Of a stretch of DNA of 64,000 bases, positions 57,824 to 64,000 are shown in pieces; position 1 is the stretch's first letter, and each line of letters opens with the position of its first letter. The stretch covers positions 248,001 to 312,000 of the forward strand of contig NZ_JAPCHV010000003.1 of NCBI RefSeq assembly GCF_026107645.2. Reading direction: 5' to 3'. The translations under genes and the position numbers were made by a program. This DNA is from Flavobacterium sp. MFBS3-15. Lineage in GTDB: Bacteria; Bacteroidota; Bacteroidia; Flavobacteriales; Flavobacteriaceae. The notes under the pieces were generated by a model that searched no databases, was not told where the DNA came from, and saw only the letters and a program-made list of their open reading frames with translations.

Positions 57824-60490
57824 CTATTGATCCTTCTTCTCCTTCTTTTTAAACAGGTCCTTCACGGCATTCTTCACGCCTTCCTTGGCTTTTTCCTCTA
57901 CCTGTTGTTTTACTTCCTGGTTCGTTGGGGTCTTAATAGTGCCGGTGGAATCTTTAGCAGTAGTAGTATTCTTGTTGCCCCCCAGGAGGTTGGTAAGTGC
58001 ATCCTTGCCTTTGTCTACGCCCTGGTTGATCAGTTTGTCTTTCTGCTGCTGTACAAGCTGAGTGGTGAGGCTTGTTACCGATTTGCTGAGGTCGGTAGTC
58101 ACCTTAGGATTTTTGAAATTACCCGTAATTACTGCATTCACAGGAACACTGATCTTGCTTCCGTCAGTTTTTAGTGAAGCCAGCAGGCGGTTAACTTCCG
58201 TGCCCAGGTATTTGGCGGGTACATCAAAGCCCACATTATAGCTCATGGTTTGGTCAAAGCCATGCTGCCCGCTAATATTGATGGCAATATCCTGGTATTT
58301 CAGGCTGAACGGCTTGATGTTTACTTTGCCGTTCTCGAAAGTAAGGCCAATCTTTTGGTTCAGGTTCAGCTTATTCAGGTCCAGGAACTTCAGGTTACTG
58401 GTCAGCGCAGTGAGTACTTTTGATTTTTCAGGATTAACCGATGTTGAAAGCAATTGCCCCATCAGGTCACCGCTAAGGGTGTTGAGGTTTGGCGTCATTT
58501 CTTTAGGATCGAGGCTGCCGGAGAACTTGATGGTCGAGTTGAGCTTACCGGTAATGATGTCGGCAATAGGCGCTATCGATTTCAGCATTTCCAGTTGCGT
58601 GAACGACTGCGTGATATCTACGCTGTTCAGAGACAGATCCATGCTGAATGTTGGCGCTGCACCTTTGGTAGACACATTGCCGCTTGCCGCGATAAGCCCC
58701 CCAAAAATATTGGTTTTCAGGTTCTCAATTTTTACCGCTTCGTCCCTGATGATCATCTTACCCGAAACATCCTTCAGGTTCAGGTTGTCATATACAACCG
58801 TATTGGCCCTGGCTGTAATGGTACAGTCCAGGAATGCCGGAATTTTTACCGCATCGCTTGTAGCCGTAGTCTTTTTTACGCTTTCACCCTCCTCTTTTTT
58901 GGTTGCTACCGTTTTGGTTTCCGGCGCCATGAAGTCGGCCACCTGTAGTTTGTTGGAATTCATGTTGAAGTTCCCCTTCAGCGTCTGGTCCTTGAACAGG
59001 AAACCATAGAAGTTGTCGAGCGTACCGGTCACGGCAATGTCCGACCCACCTGTTTTGGCATCAAAGCGGTTCAGGGAAATACGGCTCGGGTTAAAGGCCA
59101 CATCCACCTGATTGATGAAGATTGGTTTTGCCAGCCCATCACCGGAATAATTGAAGCCGCTCAGGCTGATGGTTCCGTTATTCTGTATTTTTTCATATTC
59201 GCTTTTTTCCACAGCCTGCATGTCGAATTTGGTCTCTACATCAGCCTTCAGCATGCCCGATAGCGGCATGTCCAGTTTTACAGGATACGCCTTGCCGAAA
59301 TTGGTGAGGTTAACAGTGCCTTTCAGTTTGGCATCCACCATTGGGTTTTCTACAATATTCTTAATGCTTGCACTGGCGTCGAATACGTCCTGGTCAATGC
59401 GGAAGGACAGCTTGTCAAGGTTGACATAGGTGTCATTCAGCACACCGGTTTCGTTGATGATTTTGGTATCGATCACGATGTTTTGGACAGATTTTGGCAG
59501 GTCAGGGTACTTGAACGAGGCATTGTTCGAAGCGAATGCTATATTAAACTTAGGTACGCTGTTGTCGCCATTAAGGCCGTTCACCTTTCCGTTGATGGTA
59601 AAATCACCCTCTGTCTTTACATTGGCGAGGTTGCCTGAATAGGCTTCCGGAATCAGTCCCAAAAAGTTTTTGAACGATGAAGTCGGTGTTTTAAAGGTCA
59701 GGTCAAATTGCTGGCCGCTTTCCAATAGCGCCACGCTTCCGTCAAACTCCAAAGGCAGCTGGTTGATGAGCGCCTTGTTGTTCTTGAAGGTATAAATGCT
59801 TTTGTCGAGGTCAAGGCCCAGTACCGCATCAAGGCTCAGGGCTACATTGCGCATGTAGTTGGTCTTGTCCATGTCCAGCGATAGTTTTGCGGTGGTCTTG
59901 GTGTCAAGGTCAAGCTTGCTTGCGGCGAAGTTCCCCTTGCCTTCGTGGTTAAGGCTGTCGATTACAAGTTTTATTTTTGAGCGTTCATCATAATATTTAA
60001 AACGCAGGTTCTCTATTTTATAGTCTTGTACGCTTAATGCAAAAGGCTTGCTTTCTTTGTTGTCTTTTGGTTTTTCTTCATCGTCTTTAATGGCGATGTC
60101 AAAGTTACCCACGCCGTCTTTATTGAAAAGGATGTTAATGACCCCATCCTTCGTGCTTAAGGACTCTACATTCATAGGTTCACCCTCGCCTTTAAAAAGT
60201 TCCCTGATGGACATGTCAAGGTTCAGTTCTCCCATGTACACCAGTGTATCGCCCGCAAAAGGCGCTTTGTTAATGATGCTCAGCTTATCTACAGTTACGT
60301 TTGCTTTCGGGAAGCTGCTGAACAGGTTAAGGCTGACGTCTTCAAATGCTACTGTAGCATCCACCTGTTCGTTAATGGCCTTAGCAATCATTTCTTTTAT
60401 CTTGTTCTTAAAAAGGAATGGCGCAGCGGCCAGTGCGATTATTAAAACCAGCAGGGTAATACCCGTCCATTTCAGGATTTTCTTAACCAT
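57824..60490 (-). CDS. AsmA-family envelope protein
   Basis: An 888-residue protein with one N-terminal membrane helix (ILKWTGITLLVLIIALAAAP) followed by the long beta-rich AsmA/TamB-like region, facing the periplasm. The start pattern INEQVDATVAFEDVSLNLFSSFPKA (in part VAFEDVSLNLFSSFP) and the C-terminal block FKNPKVTTDLSKS are family traits. AsmA-like proteins are bridge-like lipid transporters or affect outer-membrane assembly. The C-terminus is low-complexity, rich in Lys/Gln/Thr. Confidence 0.85.
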   Translation of the reverse strand: MVKKILKWTGITLLVLIIALAAAPFLFKNKIKEMIAKAINEQVDATVAFEDVSLNLFSSFPKANVTVDKLSIINKAPFAGDTLVYMGELNLDMSIRELFKGEGEPMNVESLSTKDGVINILFNKDGVGNFDIAIKDDEEKPKDNKESKPFALSVQDYKIENLRFKYYDERSKIKLVIDSLNHEGKGNFAASKLDLDTKTTAKLSLDMDKTNYMRNVALSLDAVLGLDLDKSIYTFKNNKALINQLPLEFDGSVALLESGQQFDLTFKTPTSSFKNFLGLIPEAYSGNLANVKTEGDFTINGKVNGLNGDNSVPKFNIAFASNNASFKYPDLPKSVQNIVIDTKIINETGVLNDTYVNLDKLSFRIDQDVFDASASIKNIVENPMVDAKLKGTVNLTNFGKAYPVKLDMPLSGMLKADVETKFDMQAVEKSEYEKIQNNGTISLSGFNYSGDGLAKPIFINQVDVAFNPSRISLNRFDAKTGGSDIAVTGTLDNFYGFLFKDQTLKGNFNMNSNKLQVADFMAPETKTVATKKEEGESVKKTTATSDAVKIPAFLDCTITARANTVVYDNLNLKDVSGKMIIRDEAVKIENLKTNIFGGLIAASGNVSTKGAAPTFSMDLSLNSVDITQSFTQLEMLKSIAPIADIITGKLNSTIKFSGSLDPKEMTPNLNTLSGDLMGQLLSTSVNPEKSKVLTALTSNLKFLDLNKLNLNQKIGLTFENGKVNIKPFSLKYQDIAINISGQHGFDQTMSYNVGFDVPAKYLGTEVNRLLASLKTDGSKISVPVNAVITGNFKNPKVTTDLSKSVTSLTTQLVQQQKDKLINQGVDKGKDALTNLLGGNKNTTTAKDSTGTIKTPTNQEVKQQVEEKAKEGVKNAVKDLFKKKEKKDQ

Positions 60491-60543
60491 AATTGAATTT
60501 TTGTAATATTTGCCTTAAAGATATTGCAACTGTCCCAATATTC

Positions 60544-60591
60544 AAAAAAATAAAATAACCACATGGTTATGTTGGGGTATCCATGTGGTTA
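60544..60591 (-). terminator. Terminator of sppA
   Basis: TAACCACATGG pairs with CCATGTGGTTA; on the minus strand T-rich sequence follows. Confidence 0.8.
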
Positions 60592-60617
60592 AATGAAGCA
60601 GTAGTATAATAACGGTA

Positions 60618-62390
60618 TTATCTGATATTTATTTCATACGGCATGATGGCCTGCACGCCCCTGAGCTGGCTTACCCTCCTGATGCGTTCAATCATTTCAT
60701 AATTCTGCTCGCCAACTTCTTCCTTAATGAATTCTTCTTTCGTTTTGGCAAAAGGCATTCCTGTAAGTCCGGCAAACAGCTTTTCGAAGGTCATTTCATA
60801 TTCCGGGAAGTCAACAGTCCTGTATGTTTTCACTTTGGCAAGCTTCGCAGCATACTTTACGGCATCATCAAGTCCGCCCAGTTCGTCGACAAGGCCTTTT
60901 TCCAATGCCTCGGCGCCGGTCCATACACGCCCCTGTGCAATAGCATCTACCTGTTCAAAGCTCATTTTCCTGCCGGCCGCTACGCGGTTTACAAAAGTTG
61001 TGTAGATATTCTCCACGCTCTGCTGGATGATGTCGCGTGTGGCAGGCTGCAGTGGTGTAAATACGCTGTACCCCGAAGCATTGCTGTGTGTTTTTACCTG
61101 CTCGGTATGGATGCCTACCCTGCCCGATAGTTCAGTAAGGTTCGGCAGCACCCCAAATACACCTATGGACCCTGTTATGGTACCCGGCTCGGCAAAAATG
61201 CGGTTGGCGCCACACGATATGTAATATCCGCCCGATGCGGCATAATTACCCATTGAAACCACTACAGGCTTTTTCTTTTTGGCCAGTTCCACTTCCCTCC
61301 ATATCAGTTCTGATGTTAATGCGCTTCCACCCGGGGAGTTCACGCGCAATACTATGGCTTTCACGGCATCATCTTCAAGTGCGGCCTTGAACGATTCGCG
61401 CATCGGGTCTTCGCCGATATTCGTCAAGCCTCCTTCACCGCCGGTAATTTCGCCCTGTGCATAAATGATGGCAATGTCGTCTTCGGCATCGGAAAGCAGG
61501 TCGTTGAGTGATGAGGCACTCACGTAATCAAGGATGTCAACCGAGTTGTAATCCTCATTTTTCTTAACTTTCAATGCTTTTTTGATGCCATTCTTATATT
61601 CGTCTTCGTAGCCAATCTTATCGATAAGCTTATGCTGTTTCGCCAGTTCGGGCGTGCGTCCGTTCAGGTTTTCGGCAATGCTGTTAAGGCTGTCCAGAGA
61701 TATTTTACGGCTTTGTGAGATGTCCTGCGCAATCGATCCCCACATGCTGTTGAGCAGCGAGGTGATCTGTTCGCGGTTTTCAGGGCTCATCTCGTTGGCA
61801 AGGAACGGCTCTACAGCGCTTTTGTACTTGCCGTGGCGTATCACTTCCATCTTGATGCCTGTCTTTTCCTGAAGGTCCTTAAAGAACATCACTTCCGATG
61901 ACAGCCCCTTAAAATCAACTTCGCCGATAGGGTTCAGGTAAAGTGTGTCGGCAACCGAGTTAAGGTAATAATCGCTTTGGGAATAGTTATCGGCATACGC
62001 CACCACGAACTTCTTTGAGGTCTTGAAATCTTCCAGCTGGTCGCGCAATGATTTTAGCTGTGCAATGCCCAGCATACTCATGTTATTGGTTATGGTTATA
62101 CCTTTAATGCGCTTATCATCTTTGGCGGCTTTAATGGCTTTCAGTACATCCGACAGGCCTTCTTTCGGTTCAGAATTCAGGAAGCTGTATTCGTCGTTGT
62201 AAAAGCTCCCGGAGTAGTCCTCGGTCACTTTGCTCAGGTCTAACTCTATTACCGAGTTGTCTTTTACCTGAACGGTGTCCTTGTCACTGCCCCCCGCGAC
62301 AATGCCTATAAGCACAATGATCATGAAGAACAAAAAGCAAAACAGGAACAGGCCTACAAGCGTAGCCAGTACATTTTTTAAAAACTGCAT
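60618..62390 (-). CDS. sppA: Signal peptide peptidase SppA (long type)
   Basis: A 590-residue membrane-anchored serine protease that degrades leftover signal peptides. One N-terminal helix, then two related halves: the general-base Lys is in RHGKYKSAVEPF (about residue 190) and the nucleophile Ser in MGNYAASGGYYIS (about 385). The block NSPGGSALTSELIW precedes it. Length matches the 67K form. It is transcribed alone from the promoter at 62423-62430. Confidence 0.95.
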   Translation of the reverse strand: MQFLKNVLATLVGLFLFCFLFFMIIVLIGIVAGGSDKDTVQVKDNSVIELDLSKVTEDYSGSFYNDEYSFLNSEPKEGLSDVLKAIKAAKDDKRIKGITITNNMSMLGIAQLKSLRDQLEDFKTSKKFVVAYADNYSQSDYYLNSVADTLYLNPIGEVDFKGLSSEVMFFKDLQEKTGIKMEVIRHGKYKSAVEPFLANEMSPENREQITSLLNSMWGSIAQDISQSRKISLDSLNSIAENLNGRTPELAKQHKLIDKIGYEDEYKNGIKKALKVKKNEDYNSVDILDYVSASSLNDLLSDAEDDIAIIYAQGEITGGEGGLTNIGEDPMRESFKAALEDDAVKAIVLRVNSPGGSALTSELIWREVELAKKKKPVVVSMGNYAASGGYYISCGANRIFAEPGTITGSIGVFGVLPNLTELSGRVGIHTEQVKTHSNASGYSVFTPLQPATRDIIQQSVENIYTTFVNRVAAGRKMSFEQVDAIAQGRVWTGAEALEKGLVDELGGLDDAVKYAAKLAKVKTYRTVDFPEYEMTFEKLFAGLTGMPFAKTKEEFIKEEVGEQNYEMIERIRRVSQLRGVQAIMPYEINIR

Positions 62391-62422
62391 ATGTATTTAC
62401 TATTTAGATACCTAATAAGTAG

Positions 62423-62430
62423 CAAAAATA
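62423..62430 (-). promoter_or_regulatory. -7 promoter element of sppA
   Basis: The minus strand reads TATTTTTG, matching TAnnTTTG, 33 bases before the sppA ATG. Confidence 0.55.
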
Positions 62431-62465
62431 CGCAATATGTTACATGGCTTTAGCATGGCTCCCAA

Positions 62466-63070
62466 TTAATAATAAACTGCCCTGTTGAAAAGTGTTATTA
62501 GTTTCCATTCTCCATTTTCGTTTTTCATGAGCACTATCCCGCTTCCTATTACAGGGCCACCTGTATAATGGGCATCCCAAATATCACATTCAAACAGCAC
62601 ATACTGCCTGTTGCTGCTATATATAGGTTTTGACAGATATATTAAAACATTTTTTCCGTAAAAGAGGTGTTCTAATCGAAAGTCTGGGTCAATTGTTTTA
62701 CCCTCATTAATAATTATCCTGTTGTCGTTAAAATCATCTACGCTCCAGGTTTTGGCTTTTTCATCCTGATTTTTGTTTTTAAGTATCGCTATTTCTTTTT
62801 CATCGAGAGGCCAGGCATTCAGTTCGTGATGCCATATTTGCCTAAGTGGCTTGGTTCAAGGTTTTTTTCCCGTAGTGCAATTTCATATACCTCTAAGCTT
62901 TCTTTACCGGGCAGCGGATCTTCAGCTACAAAAATCTTTATGTATTTTTTGTTATATACTACGGTCTGAAGATAGGTATTGATCACTTCTTTGTCTGTAT
63001 TCTTTTTTTGCAAAGACGCACATGAAAATAGTAATCCACAGGCAATCAATAAAAGTTTATAATGTTTCAT
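62466..63070 (-). pseudogene. Frameshifted lipoprotein, paralogue of the next gene
   Basis: The intact start gives MKHYKLLLIACGLLFSCASL, a lipobox peptide, and continues for 83 residues before a premature stop at 62819. In the other frame the sequence goes on as IWHHELNAWPLDEKEIA, then DDFNDNRIII, GKNVLIYLSKPIYSS and GSGIVLMKNENGEWK, to a stop at 62466-62468. That order matches the intact gene at 63111-63719. One base appears to be missing in the AAA run near 62837-62839. This is either a young pseudogene or a sequencing error. Confidence 0.75.
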
Positions 63071-63110
63071 AGTAGGTTCATAGTGCTTAACCGCTTTAAA
63101 AATAAAACTG

Positions 63111-63719
63111 TCAATCGTAAACTTCTTTTTTTAAAACTGCAGTTTGCACCCATCTATCATTATCTTTTTTCATAAGCACAACCCCACCTAGCCCTAATGA
63201 GCCTGATGGTCCGACTCCTGACAGAGAATATTCAAATAAGGCATATTTATGATCAGTGCTATAAATAGGCGTGGACAATCGTAAGATGACGTTTTTAGAA
63301 GAGATGTTCCTTTTTATAAAATCAATATCATTAAATTTTATTTCATTTTCTATTTTAATGCGACTGTCATTAAAATCGGTAATAGTCCAAAACTTTGGCT
63401 TATCATTTGAAATTTGAGTTTTTATATTAGATATTTCCTTTTCTCCCAATGGCCAAAATTTTATTTCCGGATATATCCATATGTTTTTCAGGATGCTAGG
63501 GTCAAAATCTTTTTCCTTAAATGCGGCTTCATAAGTAGTGATGCTTTCTGATCTTGGCAAAGGCTCTTTTCCTACAAAGATTGTTTTATAATTTAGCGTA
63601 TAAACTTGTTGTTTTAAAAATGTGTCCAATACAGAGTTAGGTGCAATACTTTTCGTTGTCGAACAGGAAAGTAGTAACACAATCATCAATATAGTGGTTA
63701 ATTTAATTATTTTAATCAT
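63111..63719 (-). CDS. Lipoprotein of unknown function, intact paralogue
   Basis: A 202-residue protein with lipobox LLLSC. Shared with the pseudogene: EPLPRSESITTYEAAFKEKD, FWPLGEKEIS, DFNDSRIKIEN, NVILRLSTPIYS and GVVLMKKDNDRW. It is AT-rich. Its ATG overlaps the stop of the upstream gene by one base (TGATG), so the two are translationally coupled. A role as an immunity-type or partner protein for the upstream product is a guess from this arrangement only. Confidence 0.65.
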   Translation of the reverse strand: MIKIIKLTTILMIVLLLSCSTTKSIAPNSVLDTFLKQQVYTLNYKTIFVGKEPLPRSESITTYEAAFKEKDFDPSILKNIWIYPEIKFWPLGEKEISNIKTQISNDKPKFWTITDFNDSRIKIENEIKFNDIDFIKRNISSKNVILRLSTPIYSTDHKYALFEYSLSGVGPSGSLGLGGVVLMKKDNDRWVQTAVLKKEVYD

Positions 63720-64000
63720 CAGTTACAGGGATTTCCAATTGGTTCTTGAATATCAAAAGTTGTATTTTTCGACTCTGCGGCATACCTGTTATTTATCCTA
63801 TCCTGCTCTTCAGGCGATAATGCATTATATGCAGGGGTATCGCGTAGTCCACCCCATGCAAGATCTTTATAAATTTGTTGGGGATGTATTCCTTCCGGCA
63901 CAGGTACTCCTGTTTGGTACTCCTGTAGTGCTCTTGCGACGACATCGACGTACTTTTCAGACATAATGGTATGATGAGCTACACTTGGATTAGGGCCAAA
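63719..64000 (-). CDS. C-terminal part of a protein running off the window
   Basis: The frame is open from the window edge, giving ...FGPNPSVAHHTIMSEKYVDV and ending in a 40-residue tail with LAWGGLRDTP, SPEEQDRINNRYAAES and GNPCN. An internal ATG at 63964 could start an 81-residue protein, but the open frame upstream suggests a longer one. The final part has the look of a polymorphic toxin or large secreted protein C-terminus, which is unproven. It is followed by two paralogous small lipoprotein genes. Confidence 0.5.
   Translation of the reverse strand, partial: FGPNPSVAHHTIMSEKYVDVVARALQEYQTGVPVPEGIHPQQIYKDLAWGGLRDTPAYNALSPEEQDRINNRYAAESKNTTFDIQEPIGNPCN

Overview
This window has the hallmarks of a Bacteroidetes chromosome, most likely Flavobacteriaceae close to Flavobacterium. 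It carries a gliding-motility ABC ATPase (gldA), many promoters of the Bacteroidetes type (TTG plus TAnnTTTG), very weak Shine-Dalgarno use, DUF2723 and DUF3857 proteins, a fused DAHP synthase/chorismate mutase and a rimP-nusA-infB operon. Most genes are housekeeping. The accessory signal lies in repeats, small insertions and regulatory leaders.

Layout. 1-560: gene-free run of palindromic and direct repeats. 560-6000: small lipoprotein, secreted protein, GH3-family enzyme, DUF2797 protein, membrane hydrolase, gldA. 6000-21600: aroG/pheA-type fusion, secreted protein, rsgA-dtd, four tandem DUF3857 proteins, MazG-like pyrophosphohydrolase, small membrane protein, aroA and queA. 21600-27000: two secreted proteins, kynU, and an arsenic operon (arsR, DUF6428, phosphatase-like reductase, ACR3 pump). 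27000-38100: two large DUF2723 paralogues flanking a serine hydrolase and an AT-rich GIY-YIG gene, then tRNA-Gln and a universal stress protein. 38200-42900: rimP-nusA-infB. 43200-52950: sulfur and one-carbon cluster of metK, OsmC, an orphan homoserine-dehydrogenase NAD domain, SAM-I riboswitch, split metH and metF. 53000-62400: TlpA-like redoxin, RDD protein, lipid A deacylase-like protein, DUF2807 lipoprotein, AsmA protein, sppA. 62400-64000: a small AT-rich group with a frameshifted lipoprotein, its intact paralogue, and the end of a gene that runs off the window.

Three observations stand out. First, the stretch between metK and the OsmC gene carries two consecutive transcription attenuators. 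Each has a short leader ORF with a Cys-Phe-x-Trp core next to Met/Cys codons, and each has an antiterminator segment inside the ORF that competes with a terminator. This fits sulfur-amino-acid control by leader-peptide translation. Second, the two halves of metH are separated by a 468-bp element. It consists of a four-helix-bundle (23S rRNA intervening-sequence type) gene inside perfect 24-bp inverted repeats, placed at the linker between the homocysteine and folate domains. Third, those inverted repeats belong to a wider class of degenerate 7-bp tandem repeats. They also occur upstream of gldA, beside metF and the AsmA gene, and inside the aroA coding sequence, where unit gain or loss would shift the frame.

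The methionine genes form a functional set: metH remethylates homocysteine with the methyl-THF made by metF, metK makes SAM, and SAM feeds back through the riboswitch. The DUF3857 run is also notable because only the first of its four members keeps the transglutaminase-type Cys and His.
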